DNA of 64,000 nucleotides, from the NCBI GenBank assembly GCA_964472315.1, contig CAYYJS010000010.1, positions 1 to 64,000 on the forward strand, in the 5' to 3' direction. Positions 7,831 to 16,716 of the stretch are shown here, in pieces. The stretch comes from CAYYJS01 sp964472315 (GTDB taxonomy: Bacteria > Verrucomicrobiota > Kiritimatiellia > UBA8416). Position 1 is the first letter of the stretch, and the number at the start of each line of letters is the position of its first letter. The translations under genes were made by a program, and so were the position numbers. The notes under the pieces were generated by a model. The model made no database searches. It worked only from the letters and a program-made list of their open reading frames with translations, and had not been told where the DNA came from.

Positions 7831-9579
7831 ATGGCATACGAAGTATTGGCCCGCAAATGGCGCCCGCAGACGTTCGACGACGTGGTCGGCCAGGAACATG
7901 TGACGCAGACGTTGAAGAATGCGATCGCGTCCCGCCGTATCGCGCATGCCTACCTCTTCGTGGGGCCGCGCGGGATCGGCAAGACCTCCGTGGCGCGTAT
8001 TTTCGCGAAGGCGTTGAACTGTCGCGAGGGCGGACCGACGGTGACCCCGTGCGGCGTCTGCGACAGTTGTCGCGAGATCACGGCGGGCAACAGTATGGAC
8101 GTGATGGAGATCGACGGCGCCTCGAACAACGGGGTCGACCAGGTTCGCGATCTCCGCGATGCCGTGAAATTCACGCCCGTGCGGGGCGGCTTCAAGATTT
8201 ACATCATCGACGAGGTGCACATGCTCAGCGCGGCGGCGTTCAATGCGCTGCTCAAGACCCTTGAAGAGCCGCCCCCGCATGTGAAGTTTTTTTTCGCCAC
8301 GACCGAGCCGGAGCGCATTCTGGCGACGATCGTCTCGCGCTGTCAGCGGTTCGACCTGCGACGGATTTCGGTTCCCCTGATCGTCGACCGTCTGGAACAT
8401 ATCGCCAAGGCGGACGGCATCGATGCCGACCGCGATGCGTTGTTGGCGGTCGCCCGCGGCGCGGAAGGCGGCATGCGCGACGCGCAATCCGCGCTCGACC
8501 AGTTGATCGCGTTCAAGGGCAACGTCATTCGCGAGGAGGACGTGCTGGCGGTTTTCGGCCTCGTGGCCCGCGCCACGCTGGAGCGGTTGGCCGCCGAGGT
8601 GTTGCGCGGCGCCATTCCCGAGGTTCTGGCGACTGTGGCTCAGCTTGACGATTCCGGCAAGGACCTCCAGCGTCTGGTGGCCGAATTGATGACGCATTTC
8701 CGCAACCTGCTCGTCTGCCTCAATGTGCCGGACCCGGCGGCCACGATGGATTTGACGCCCGAGCAGGTGTCCGTGCTGCAGGCACAGGCCTCCGGTACCG
8801 ATACGGAGCGGGTGCTCCGCATCGCCGATGTTCTGGCCGAGCTTGAGGATCGGATGCGGTTCGCGTTGGCGAAGCGGACGCTGTTGGAGACGGCGTTGAT
8901 CCGGTGCGCGCGCGCGGCGACGGTGGTGTCGTTGGAGGAACTGCTGGCCAAGGTCAACGCGTTGCGCGAGGCGCTGGACGAGGGTGGGGGCGCCGAGGCG
9001 GTCGACCCGGCGCCGGCGGCGGTGCGTACGCGCAGCGCCGGGTTTGTCGAGAAGCGCCCCCTGCCCGTGCGGCAGCCGGGGGGAGCGGGGCGGGCGCCGG
9101 CATCGCCGGAAGTCGAAATCGAGGCGTTGATCGAGGGATGGGCCGAAGTCGTCCGGCACGCCACCCGGTTGGTGGGCAGCCTGCACGGACCGCTGCTGGA
9201 CGCGCGTCCAATCGCGATCGACGGCGATACCGTGACCATTGGCTTCGACCCCGAGTTCGCGCGCGACGCGGACAACTTCCGGTCGCCCAAGGCGCGACTG
9301 GCCTTGAAACATGGAGTCGAACGGGTGTTGCACCGGGACGTTACCGTCGAGATGACCGTGGCCGAAGCGGCCGCCGTCGATCTCGACGCGATGGCGGTGC
9401 GCGAGGAGCCCCCGGCGGCACCGGCGCCGGAGCCGGAGTTCCGGCTGGAGTCGACGCCGGCGCCGGCGCGCGGCGAGGCCGGCGGGCCGAAGCGTACGCG
9501 CGGCGAGTGGATGCAGGAACCGCACGTGCGGCAGGTGCTCGAGGCGTTCAACGGCAACGTCGTGGATGTTCGCGATTGA
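7831..9579 (+). CDS. dnaX: DNA polymerase III subunit gamma/tau
   Basis: 582 aa. Start is the ATG at 7831 (MAYEVLARKWRPQTF is the canonical N-terminus), with GGAAG just upstream; an in-frame GTG at 7774 would add 19 unconserved residues. Walker A GPRGIGKTS, a four-Cys zinc module (NC...PCGVCDSC), Walker B IIDEVHML and sensor FATTEPERI are present, so the clamp-loader ATPase is complete. The C-terminal part is Ala/Pro-rich and variable. It loads the sliding clamp at the replication fork. First gene of the dnaX-ybaB-recR-yggS block. Confidence 0.96.
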   Translation: MAYEVLARKWRPQTFDDVVGQEHVTQTLKNAIASRRIAHAYLFVGPRGIGKTSVARIFAKALNCREGGPTVTPCGVCDSCREITAGNSMDVMEIDGASNNGVDQVRDLRDAVKFTPVRGGFKIYIIDEVHMLSAAAFNALLKTLEEPPPHVKFFFATTEPERILATIVSRCQRFDLRRISVPLIVDRLEHIAKADGIDADRDALLAVARGAEGGMRDAQSALDQLIAFKGNVIREEDVLAVFGLVARATLERLAAEVLRGAIPEVLATVAQLDDSGKDLQRLVAELMTHFRNLLVCLNVPDPAATMDLTPEQVSVLQAQASGTDTERVLRIADVLAELEDRMRFALAKRTLLETALIRCARAATVVSLEELLAKVNALREALDEGGGAEAVDPAPAAVRTRSAGFVEKRPLPVRQPGGAGRAPASPEVEIEALIEGWAEVVRHATRLVGSLHGPLLDARPIAIDGDTVTIGFDPEFARDADNFRSPKARLALKHGVERVLHRDVTVEMTVAEAAAVDLDAMAVREEPPAAPAPEPEFRLESTPAPARGEAGGPKRTRGEWMQEPHVRQVLEAFNGNVVDVRD

Positions 9580-9602
9580 CGAAATAGGAAAGGAATACAG
9601 CG

Positions 9603-9929
9603 ATGGCAAACATGATGAAGATGGCCCAGCAGGCGCTGGCGATGCGCAGCAAGATGAAGCACATGCAGAAGGAACTGGCGCGCCAGACCGTCGAAGTGAA
9701 GAGTAACAACGGCAAGGTGACCGTGGTGGCGCGCGGCGACATGACGCTCAAGAGCGTGACGATCGCGCCGGGCGCCTGGCAGGAATTGAGTCACGAGCGC
9801 ATGGAAAAGCTGATCGAGCAGACCGCGAACGCGGCGCTCAACGCGGCGAAGAAGACGGCCGGTGGCGAGATGTCGAAAATGGCCGGCGGGTTGGGCGGGT
9901 TGTCCGATCTCCTCGGCGGCATGAAGTGA
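9603..9929 (+). CDS. ybaB: YbaB/EbfC family nucleoid-associated protein
   Basis: 108 aa, Met- and Lys-rich at the N-terminus, with the conserved VKSNNGKVTVVARGDMTLKSV and a C-terminal Gly-rich GGLGGLSDLLGGM. These are small dimeric DNA-binding proteins classically encoded between dnaX and recR, as here. AGGAAAGG precedes the start. Confidence 0.93.
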   Translation: MANMMKMAQQALAMRSKMKHMQKELARQTVEVKSNNGKVTVVARGDMTLKSVTIAPGAWQELSHERMEKLIEQTANAALNAAKKTAGGEMSKMAGGLGGLSDLLGGMK

Positions 9930-9945
9930 CGCGATCGGACCAGCG

Positions 9946-10545
9946 ATGAGCGTTGAGGCACTGGAGCGGCTCGCGGAGTGTCTGGCCCGGTTGCCGGGCG
10001 TGGGGCGCAAGACAGCCGAACGGATGGCCATGCGACTGGTCGAGGATCCCGACGGGTTGCTGCGGGCTCTGATTGCCGCGCTCGACGCGGCCGGCGCGAC
10101 GGTGCGGTTCTGCGGGCGTTGCGGCGCGGTGACGACGGTCGAGCGCGATCCGTGCCGGTTGTGCACCGATCCCGGACGGGACGACGCGGTGCTCTGCGTG
10201 GTCGAGACGCCGTCCGACATCGCGGCGCTCGAACGGTCGGGCGCGTTCCGCGGGCGCTATCATGCCCTGATGGGGAAGATCTCGCCGATGAAGGGCGAGG
10301 GACCGGAGCAGTTGCGCATTGGCGCGCTGATCAAGCGCGTCAAGGCGGGGGGGATCGCCGAGGTGATTCTGGCGCTGAACACCGATGTGGAGAGCGACGG
10401 GACCGCGGCTTATCTCGCGGATGTGCTGAGGCCGTGCAACGTCGTCGTATCGCGGCTGGCCTACGGGCTTCCGGCTGGCAGCGGGATTCTCTATTCGGAT
10501 CCGGTGACCCTCTCCCGCGCGTTGAAGGGGCGGGGCGGGGTGTGA
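9946..10545 (+). CDS. recR: Recombination mediator protein
   Basis: 199 aa, usual length. An N-terminal helix-hairpin-helix (LARLPGVGRKTAERMA), a four-Cys zinc finger (CGRCGAV...CRLC), a Toprim domain beginning VVETPSDIAALERSG and a C-terminal SRLAYGLPAGSGILY are all present. It acts in the RecF pathway, helping load RecA at single-strand gaps. It follows ybaB by 16 bp. Confidence 0.96.
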   Translation: MSVEALERLAECLARLPGVGRKTAERMAMRLVEDPDGLLRALIAALDAAGATVRFCGRCGAVTTVERDPCRLCTDPGRDDAVLCVVETPSDIAALERSGAFRGRYHALMGKISPMKGEGPEQLRIGALIKRVKAGGIAEVILALNTDVESDGTAAYLADVLRPCNVVVSRLAYGLPAGSGILYSDPVTLSRALKGRGGV

Positions 10546-10585
10546 GGCATGAGATCGGGTTTTCCAGGGGGAGGGAGGGTTTGCG

Positions 10586-11281
10586 ATGGGCGAGGCATTG
10601 GACACATTGGAGGGACGGGTGGGGGCGCTCATGCGGCGCGTGGGGGAGGCTTGCGCGCGCGCCGGCCGGTCGGTCGACGATGTGACGCTGGTCGCCGTGT
10701 CGAAGCGTCACGGGCCGGAAGCGGTGTACGATGCGGCGCAATGTGGCGTGCGGGTGTTCGGCGAGAGCCGGGTGCAGGAGGCGCGTCAGAAGATACCGCA
10801 ATGTCCGGGAGGCATTGACTGGCACCTGATCGGTCACCTCCAGAGCAACAAGGTGCGCGACGCGGTGCGGCTGTTCCAGATGATGCATGCCGTGGACTCC
10901 GTACGCCTGCTGGAAGGTTTGGACGCGGCCTGCGCCCAGTTTGGCGTGACGATGCCGGTCTGTCTCGAAGTCAATGTTTCCGGCGAGGGGGCCAAGTTCG
11001 GGTTCGCGCCCGACGAGGTGCCAGGCGCGCTTGAAGCGGCGACGCGGTTGATGCGGATCAACGTCGAGGGGGTGATGACGATTCCGCCCTTCGATCCCGA
11101 CCCCGAGCATGCGCGGCCGTACTTCCGCCGTCTGCGCGAATGGCGTGACGGGTGGGCCGCGGCCAGCGGGTTCCCGTTGCGGGAACTCTCGATGGGGATG
11201 TCCGGTGACTTCGAAGTGGCGATCGAGGAAGGCGCGACGTTCGTGCGGGTGGGAACGGCGTTGTTCGGTCCGCGCGGATGA
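10586..11281 (+). CDS. YggS/PLPBP family pyridoxal-phosphate homeostasis protein
   Basis: 231 aa, alanine-racemase-like TIM barrel. VAVSKRHGPEAV carries the PLP-binding Lys; FGESRVQEARQK, WHLIGHLQSNK and ELSMGMSGDFEVAIEEGATFVRVG are the usual signatures. These cytosolic proteins bind PLP and buffer it, without known enzymatic turnover. GGGAGGG lies upstream of the start. Confidence 0.93.
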   Translation: MGEALDTLEGRVGALMRRVGEACARAGRSVDDVTLVAVSKRHGPEAVYDAAQCGVRVFGESRVQEARQKIPQCPGGIDWHLIGHLQSNKVRDAVRLFQMMHAVDSVRLLEGLDAACAQFGVTMPVCLEVNVSGEGAKFGFAPDEVPGALEAATRLMRINVEGVMTIPPFDPDPEHARPYFRRLREWRDGWAAASGFPLRELSMGMSGDFEVAIEEGATFVRVGTALFGPRG

Positions 11282-11305
11282 CCGGGGCGCGGAAGGAGGT
11301 CTGGC

Positions 11306-12040
11306 ATGCGAGTAACGGGAAACGACGCCGAAGGCCGAGGGGGCGGTGTGAAGCGGTTTGTCCGGGTGACGGCGGCCCTGCTGGTGCTCGTGGCGGTCGG
11401 CGGCTGGTTTGCGGTTCGGACGGCCGGCGCGCGCGGGTTGATCCAGGACTGGCTGGGCAAGCGGCTGGGGATGGCGATCGAGGCGGACGACACGCGGATC
11501 GTCTGGCCCTACGACTTGCGGATCGACGGGATGCGGTCGAGTTCGTTTGCCGATGGTACGGGGCCGGGAGTGGCCGTACGTCGGATGCGGCTGGGGTGGC
11601 GTCCATCGGGTTGGCGGCTTGCCCTTGACGGATGCCGTGTGCGGCTGCGCAACGAGCGGGACGGCACGTGGACGCCGACCACGCTGGCGCGGCTGGGAGA
11701 GTGTCTGGGGGCGCGTGTCTCCGATGTCTCCGCCATGACGGCATCGTTTCGCGAGTGGCTGCGGGTGCGAGTGAGCGAGGGCGAACTCGTGTGGTTGGCG
11801 GCGGACGGGCAGGAATGCGCGGCCGCGAACGGCATCCGTTTGTCGATCACGCCTATCCGAGTGCCGGAGCGTGCGTTGTTCCATTTCGTGCTTGAGGTTC
11901 ACAGCATCCGGGGAGCGGAAGCGGCGCACCTGCGCGACATGCGATGGGAATGGTTGGCGACGGAGGGCTCGGACTACATGGAGTTGGCCTCGCGTGGGCG
12001 TGCGGTGGGGGCGCGGAGCGATGGCTCGATGGATCGGTAA
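11306..12040 (+). CDS. Single-pass membrane-anchored protein, unknown
   Basis: 244 aa. One hydrophobic segment at about 21-38, followed by a periplasmic-looking domain with many short beta-like stretches (WPYDLRIDGMRSSSF, LALDGCRVRLRN). The layout, an N-terminal anchor then beta-rich repeats, recalls AsmA/DUF748-type lipid-transfer proteins, but I cannot assign it. AAGGAGGT upstream fixes the start. Its place between yggS and the heptose kinase suggests an envelope role. Confidence 0.6.
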   Translation: MRVTGNDAEGRGGGVKRFVRVTAALLVLVAVGGWFAVRTAGARGLIQDWLGKRLGMAIEADDTRIVWPYDLRIDGMRSSSFADGTGPGVAVRRMRLGWRPSGWRLALDGCRVRLRNERDGTWTPTTLARLGECLGARVSDVSAMTASFREWLRVRVSEGELVWLAADGQECAAANGIRLSITPIRVPERALFHFVLEVHSIRGAEAAHLRDMRWEWLATEGSDYMELASRGRAVGARSDGSMDR

Positions 12041-12063
12041 ACGTGGGAAGGTGTGAGGAAGCC

Positions 12064-13071
12064 ATGATTTCGATGCAACGTGCGACTGAGATCCTGAACC
12101 GCTTCCGCCAGTTGCGGATACTGACGGTCGGGGATCTGATGTTGGACCGGTACGTGTTCGGGACCGTAACCCGGATATCGCCCGAGGCGCCGGTGCCGGT
12201 GGTTCTGGTGCGGGAGGAGAGCGCGCGTCCCGGCGGCGCGGCGAATGTGGCGTTGAACATTGTCGCACTCGGTGCGCAAGCGTCGGTCTGCGGCGTTGTC
12301 GGCGAGGATGCCGGCGGCGGCGAGTTGGCGCGGCTGTTGCGGGAGCATGACATCGATACGGACGGTGTGTCGCGACACGGCGGCGTGCAGACCACCGTGA
12401 AGACGCGTGTGATCGCCGAGCGGCAGCAGGTGGTGCGAGTCGACCGCGAACGACCGTGGGGGGACGACGCCGAGGTCGTGACGGCGCGGTTGGCGGAGCG
12501 CGCAGCCGCCTTGGCGGCGGTCAGCGACGGCGTGGTTCTGGAGGATTACGGGCGGGGCGTCATCAGTCAGCCGGTTGTCGACGCGGTGTTGCGGGTGGCG
12601 CGCGAACGCCGGATTCCGGTGGGCTTCGATCCGAAGGACAACGAGGAACTGAATGTGGCCGGGATCACGCTGGCGACGCCGAACTACCGGGAAGCGTGTT
12701 TCGCGGCGGGGATACCGGAGCGTCCGCTCGACGCGAATCCGATCGCCTGTGCGACGTTGCGCGAGGCGGGGCGCATCCTCGGCGCGCGCTGGGACGTGGA
12801 GCTTCTGATGATCACGCTTGGACCGCACGGCATGTACCTTCTGCCGCGCGGCGGGACGCCGGCGATCATCCCGACCCGTGCCCGCGAGGTGTTCGACGTT
12901 TCCGGGGCGGGCGATACGGTGATAGCGGCGGCATTGACGGCCCTGGCGGCGGGAGCGGACCACCTGGAATCGTCCGAGCTGGCCAACCAGGCGGCCGGCG
13001 TGGTTGTCGGCAAGGTTGGCACGGCGCCGTGCCACCGTGAGGAATTGTTGCGGGCGCTGGGCGCCTGCTGA
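12064..13071 (+). CDS. D-glycero-beta-D-manno-heptose 7-phosphate kinase (RfaE domain I)
   Basis: 335 aa PfkB-family kinase. LTVGDLMLDRYVFGTVTRISPEAPVPV is the heptokinase N-terminus (split here for reading: VGDLMLDRY and RISPEAPVP), ARPGGAANVALN is the substrate loop, and VSGAGDTVIAA holds the catalytic Asp. It corresponds to the kinase half of HldE/RfaE only: there is no cytidylyltransferase domain, so that step must be encoded elsewhere. It supplies heptose 1,7-bisphosphate to GmhB for LPS inner core. Start at 12064 has GAGGAA upstream. Confidence 0.92.
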   Translation: MISMQRATEILNRFRQLRILTVGDLMLDRYVFGTVTRISPEAPVPVVLVREESARPGGAANVALNIVALGAQASVCGVVGEDAGGGELARLLREHDIDTDGVSRHGGVQTTVKTRVIAERQQVVRVDRERPWGDDAEVVTARLAERAAALAAVSDGVVLEDYGRGVISQPVVDAVLRVARERRIPVGFDPKDNEELNVAGITLATPNYREACFAAGIPERPLDANPIACATLREAGRILGARWDVELLMITLGPHGMYLLPRGGTPAIIPTRAREVFDVSGAGDTVIAAALTALAAGADHLESSELANQAAGVVVGKVGTAPCHREELLRALGAC

Positions 13072-13097
13072 TGCGTGCCGGAGAGGGGAAACGAGCG

Positions 13098-13844
13098 ATG
13101 ATGAACGTGCTGGCCGTCATACCGTCGCGCTGGGGATCGACCCGGCTGCCGGGGAAAAGCCTGCTCCCGATATGCGGGAAGCCGTTGGTGCAGTGGGTAT
13201 TGGAGTCGGTCGGCAAGGCCCGGTTGGTGCGCGACGTGGTCGTGGCCACCGATGACGAGCGGATTGTCCGTGCGGTCGTCGCGGCGGGCGGGCGAGCCGT
13301 CATGACGCGGTCGGACCATCCTTCCGGCACCGACCGAGTCGCAGAGGCCGCTTGCGGCTTCGATGCCGATGTGGTAATCAATGTTCAGGGTGATGAGCCG
13401 CTGGTGGATCCGGCGCTGATCGACCGACTGGCGGAGCGGATGATGACAACGGCGGACTGGGACATGGCGACGGCCGCGACGCGCATCCGGGACGAGCGCG
13501 ACTTGGTGGCGTCGTCGGTGGTCAAGGTTGTCTGGGATGCCGATCATCGTGCGATGTACTTCTCGCGGTCGTCGATTCCGTACGTCAGGGACGACGCGAT
13601 GCGGGGGCGGGTGACGCATTGGCGGCACGTGGGCATTTACGCGTATCGCCGGGCGTTTCTGGAGCGACTGGTGCGGACGCCGCCGTGTCTGCTGGAGGAG
13701 GCGGAGCGGCTGGAGCAGCTTCGGGCGCTGCACATTGGCGGGCGGATCGGCGTCATCGAGACCGACGATCGCGGCATCGGCGTGGATACGCCGGACGATG
13801 TGGCGCGTGTCGAGCGCCTGATACGGGAAGCGGGACTGGCCTAG
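13098..13844 (+). CDS. kdsB: CMP-Kdo synthetase (3-deoxy-manno-octulosonate cytidylyltransferase)
   Basis: 248 aa. VIPSRWGSTRLPGKSL is the nucleotide-binding loop; VINVQGDEPLVDP and SRSSIPYVRD are KdsB signatures. It activates Kdo with CTP for LPS inner-core assembly. Start at 13098 (Met-Met) with GAGAGGGGA upstream; the frame is open back to 13071 but those residues are not family-like. Followed 12 bp later by kdsA. Confidence 0.95.
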   Translation: MMNVLAVIPSRWGSTRLPGKSLLPICGKPLVQWVLESVGKARLVRDVVVATDDERIVRAVVAAGGRAVMTRSDHPSGTDRVAEAACGFDADVVINVQGDEPLVDPALIDRLAERMMTTADWDMATAATRIRDERDLVASSVVKVVWDADHRAMYFSRSSIPYVRDDAMRGRVTHWRHVGIYAYRRAFLERLVRTPPCLLEEAERLEQLRALHIGGRIGVIETDDRGIGVDTPDDVARVERLIREAGLA

Positions 13845-13856
13845 CGGGAGCGCAGT

Positions 13857-14690
13857 ATGGCGAAAGGAAAAACGGGCACGCGAGTTCAGGTGGGCGCGGT
13901 TTCCATCGGAGTCGGGTGTCCGTTGGCGTTGATCGCCGGCCCCTGCGTGATCGAGAGCCGTCGCGGTTGTCTGGGTCTGGCGCGTCGGCTTGCCGCGTTG
14001 GCGGCGGAGTTGGCCATACCGCTCGTTTTCAAGGCGTCGTACGACAAGGCCAACCGCACGGCGGCGACGGCGTATCGCGGTCCCGGCATCGAGGCGGGCC
14101 TCGATATCCTGGCCGAGATTCGCGAGGGGTTGGGCATCCCCGTGCTGACCGATGTACACACGCCGGAGGAGGCGCGCCGTGCCGCGGGCTCGGTCGACAT
14201 CCTTCAGATTCCCGCGTTCCTGTGCCGGCAGACGGACCTGCTGGTGGCGGCGGGTGAAACGGGTTGCGTGGTCAACATCAAGAAGGGTCAGTTCCTGGCG
14301 CCGTGGGATATGCGGCATGCCATCGGCAAGGTCGAGACGACCGGCAACCGCCGGATCCTGGTTACCGAGCGGGGATCGACCTTCGGCTACAACAACCTGG
14401 TCGCGGACATGCGCAGTCTGGTCTGGATGCGCGAATTCGGGTATCCGATCGTCTTCGATGCGACGCACAGCGTGCAGCGGCCGGGAGGTGCGGGGGCGTC
14501 GTCCGGCGGCGATGGGGCGCTGGCCCCGGCGCTGGCGCGGGCAGCGGTGGCGACGGGGTGCGACGCGGTGTTCGTGGAGACGCATGTGGCGCCGGCGCGG
14601 GCGTTGTCGGATGGGCCCAACATGATTCCGCTGTCGCGGCTGGGCGCCGCGTGGCGGGTGCTGGAGGCGATTCATGGCGTGGTTTCGTAG
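13857..14690 (+). CDS. kdsA: 3-deoxy-D-manno-octulosonate 8-phosphate synthase
   Basis: 277 aa, usual length. LIAGPCVIES, FKASYDKANRT, LTDVHTPEEA, IPAFLCRQTDL and FDATHSVQRPGG are the KdsA signatures. The Cys in GPCVIES is the metal-ligand position that separates metal-dependent enzymes (Aquifex type) from the metal-independent E. coli type, which has Asn there, so this should be a metal-dependent enzyme. It makes Kdo-8-phosphate from arabinose-5-phosphate and PEP. Its end overlaps lptC by 17 bp. Confidence 0.95.
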   Translation: MAKGKTGTRVQVGAVSIGVGCPLALIAGPCVIESRRGCLGLARRLAALAAELAIPLVFKASYDKANRTAATAYRGPGIEAGLDILAEIREGLGIPVLTDVHTPEEARRAAGSVDILQIPAFLCRQTDLLVAAGETGCVVNIKKGQFLAPWDMRHAIGKVETTGNRRILVTERGSTFGYNNLVADMRSLVWMREFGYPIVFDATHSVQRPGGAGASSGGDGALAPALARAAVATGCDAVFVETHVAPARALSDGPNMIPLSRLGAAWRVLEAIHGVVS

Positions 14691-15123
14691 AGCGGCGGCG
14701 ATGGCGGCGCTGGGGTCGGCGTTGGCCGGTGCGGCGCCCGGCCAGGACGCGTTGCTGGACCTGCGCGTACCGGTGGAGTTCTACCTGAATGGGCAGGTCA
14801 AGACGGAGCTTTTCGCCGAACGCGCCGTGATGCTGACGAACGGCACGATCCAGGCGAGCGGCATCACGTTCCGGTTTCTGACCGAGACCGGCGCCGAAGA
14901 CGCGGTGATCAAGGCGGAGCGTTGCCTGTTGAACCAGGCCGAGCAGACGGCGCGGTCCGACTCGGCCGTGAGCCTGACGCGGAAGGCCATACGCATTACG
15001 GGTATCGGTTTCGAATGGCAGGCATCGGTCAAGTTGCTGAAGGTTCTCAGCGAGGCGCGCGTGGAACTGGCGCGGCCGGCGTTAAACAAGGAAGGGATAC
15101 TCAAGCGTGCGCGGAGCGAATAG
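14674..15123 (+). CDS. lptC: LptC-like periplasmic LPS export protein
   Basis: 149 aa with a short signal sequence (AALGSALAGAAPGQ) and then alternating beta strands (VEFYLNGQVKTELFAERAVM, split: VEFYLNGQ, TELFAERAV). Sequence identity to classical LptC is not obvious by eye; the call rests on fold style and on position directly before lptA and lptB. If right, it passes LPS from the inner-membrane LptBFG extractor to LptA. The signal is cleavable-looking rather than a permanent anchor, unlike E. coli LptC. Confidence 0.65.
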   Translation: MAWFRRAAAMAALGSALAGAAPGQDALLDLRVPVEFYLNGQVKTELFAERAVMLTNGTIQASGITFRFLTETGAEDAVIKAERCLLNQAEQTARSDSAVSLTRKAIRITGIGFEWQASVKLLKVLSEARVELARPALNKEGILKRARSE

Positions 15124-15619
15124 ACTGTTGGCGCCGGCGGTCGGGGCCTGGCTGGCCGCGGCTGGAGCGGGGTACGGGCAATCGCCGGTGTCGAGCAACA
15201 CCGTGATCACGTCGGACACCCTCGTCTTCGATTACGGTCAGATGACGGCGGTTTTCGAGGGCCACGTGGTAGTTATCGATCCCGAGGTGACGTTGACCGC
15301 ATCGTCGATGGTCGTGCGGTTCAACGCGGACAACGACGTCGAATCGGTTGTCGCGACCGGCTCTGTCGAAGTCCGGCAACTGGACCGGACCGGTCTCTGC
15401 GAGGAGGCCGTCTACACGGCCCGGAACGGGGCGATCGTCATGAAGGGCAAGGGGGAGCGCAAGGCCGAACTGCGCCGTGCGCTGGATTCGTTGCGCGGGG
15501 ACGAGATTCAGATTTATGTGAACGCCCAGAAAGTGATCTGCACACCGGGAAAGCTCGTGATCTTTCCCGGGACGGGCGGTCGATCGACGGGGATGAACCG
15601 TCTGCGTGTAAAACCGTGA
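15107..15619 (+). CDS. lptA: LptA/OstA-type periplasmic LPS transport protein
   Basis: 170 aa. Signal peptide (about 1-24), then a beta-jellyroll with ITSDTLVFDYGQMTAVFEGHV (core TSDTLVFDY, AVFEGHV) and VVATGSVEVRQ, typical OstA repeats. It forms the periplasmic bridge for LPS between LptC and LptD. GTG start at 15107 overlaps lptC by 17 bp and has AAGGAAGGGA upstream. Confidence 0.82.
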   Translation: MRGANRLLAPAVGAWLAAAGAGYGQSPVSSNTVITSDTLVFDYGQMTAVFEGHVVVIDPEVTLTASSMVVRFNADNDVESVVATGSVEVRQLDRTGLCEEAVYTARNGAIVMKGKGERKAELRRALDSLRGDEIQIYVNAQKVICTPGKLVIFPGTGGRSTGMNRLRVKP

Positions 15620-15631
15620 GGTGGTGCCTGG

Positions 15632-16363
15632 ATGCCTGGTGAACGACTGATCGAGACGCGCGATATCGTCAAGAGCTACCGCGGGAGGCGGGTGGTTGAC
15701 CAGGTCAACATCCGTGTCGATCGTGGCGAGATTGTCGGCTTGCTGGGGCCCAACGGCGCCGGCAAGACCACGTCGTTCTATATGGTGGTGGGGTTGGTGC
15801 GTCCGGATTCGGGCAAGGTGTTTTTCAAGAACCACGATGTGACTCAGGCCCCGATGTACCGCCGTGCCCGTCTCGGTATCGGGTACCTGGCGCAGGAACC
15901 GTCGGTGTTCCGGAAACTGACGGTGCGCGAGAACGTGCTGGCCATTCTGGAGACGCTCGACATGCCCGCGCGCCACCGCCGGGAGCGGCTGGACGAGTTG
16001 CTGAACGAGCTGGACCTGTCGTCGCTGGCCGAGCAGAAGGCCTATACGCTCAGCGGCGGCGAGCGGCGGCGGCTGGAAATAACGCGTGCACTCGTGACGA
16101 GTCCGGATATTATCATGCTCGACGAGCCATTCAGCGGGGTTGACCCGCTGGCGGTGGCCGACGTGCAGAAGATCGTCGTTGGCTTGCGTGCCCGCGGACT
16201 GGGCATTCTGATCACGGACCACAACGTGCGCGAGACGCTGGCGGTGGTGGATCGGGCCTATCTGCTGTATGAGGGCAAGGTGCTGCGCGAAGGGCAGAGC
16301 GATTTTCTGATTAACGACGAGATGAGTCGGGAGCTGTACCTGGGGCACGGCTTCACCATGTAA
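15632..16363 (+). CDS. lptB: LPS export ABC transporter ATPase
   Basis: 243 aa, the usual LptB length. Walker A GPNGAGKTTSFYM, Q-loop GIGYLAQEPSVFRKL, signature LSGGERRRLEI, Walker B IIMLDEPFSGVDP and a switch His in ITDHNVRETL. It powers LPS extraction from the inner membrane with LptF and LptG, which are not in this window. Confidence 0.95.
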   Translation: MPGERLIETRDIVKSYRGRRVVDQVNIRVDRGEIVGLLGPNGAGKTTSFYMVVGLVRPDSGKVFFKNHDVTQAPMYRRARLGIGYLAQEPSVFRKLTVRENVLAILETLDMPARHRRERLDELLNELDLSSLAEQKAYTLSGGERRRLEITRALVTSPDIIMLDEPFSGVDPLAVADVQKIVVGLRARGLGILITDHNVRETLAVVDRAYLLYEGKVLREGQSDFLINDEMSRELYLGHGFTM

Positions 16364-16384
16364 CGAGGAAGAAGGGAGGCGGTC

Positions 16385-16681
16385 ATGTCCATCGAGATTA
16401 CCGTACGTCACATCAACGCATCAGGGATTCAGGAGTACGCCCGTGAGAAGGGGGAGGCCCTGGCCGAGGCGTTTCCGCGGATCGAGCACGTGCACATTAT
16501 TCTTGACGTCGAGAAGCATCGGCATGTGGCCGAATGCATCGTACAGGCCAAGAGGCACGTGCATGTTGAGGCCAGCGAGACGTCGGACAACTTCAGGACG
16601 GCGATCGATGTCGCCGTGGAGAAAGCCGAGAAACAGTTGCGGAAGCTCGAGGACCGCATTCAGGACCATCGCCCCCATTGA
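16385..16681 (+). CDS. hpf: Short-form ribosome hibernation-promoting factor
   Basis: 98 aa. MSIEITVRHINASGIQEYA and the later HVHVEASETSDNFRTAIDVAVEK show the HPF/YfiA domain; there is no C-terminal dimerisation domain, so it is the short form. It binds the 30S subunit during stress and with a partner yields inactive 100S ribosomes. It follows lptB, where Proteobacteria usually have rpoN first; rpoN is absent here. Confidence 0.92.
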   Translation: MSIEITVRHINASGIQEYAREKGEALAEAFPRIEHVHIILDVEKHRHVAECIVQAKRHVHVEASETSDNFRTAIDVAVEKAEKQLRKLEDRIQDHRPH

Positions 16682-16716
16682 CTGACACACGGGGGTGCAG
16701 GAGGGAAGCCGACAGG

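Noticed and set aside
7102..9609. Long open frames antisense to dnaX, and similar long antisense frames over many genes
   Set aside because: Expected in GC-rich DNA with codon bias; translations are Arg/Pro/His-rich without recognisable domains and oppose well-supported genes.
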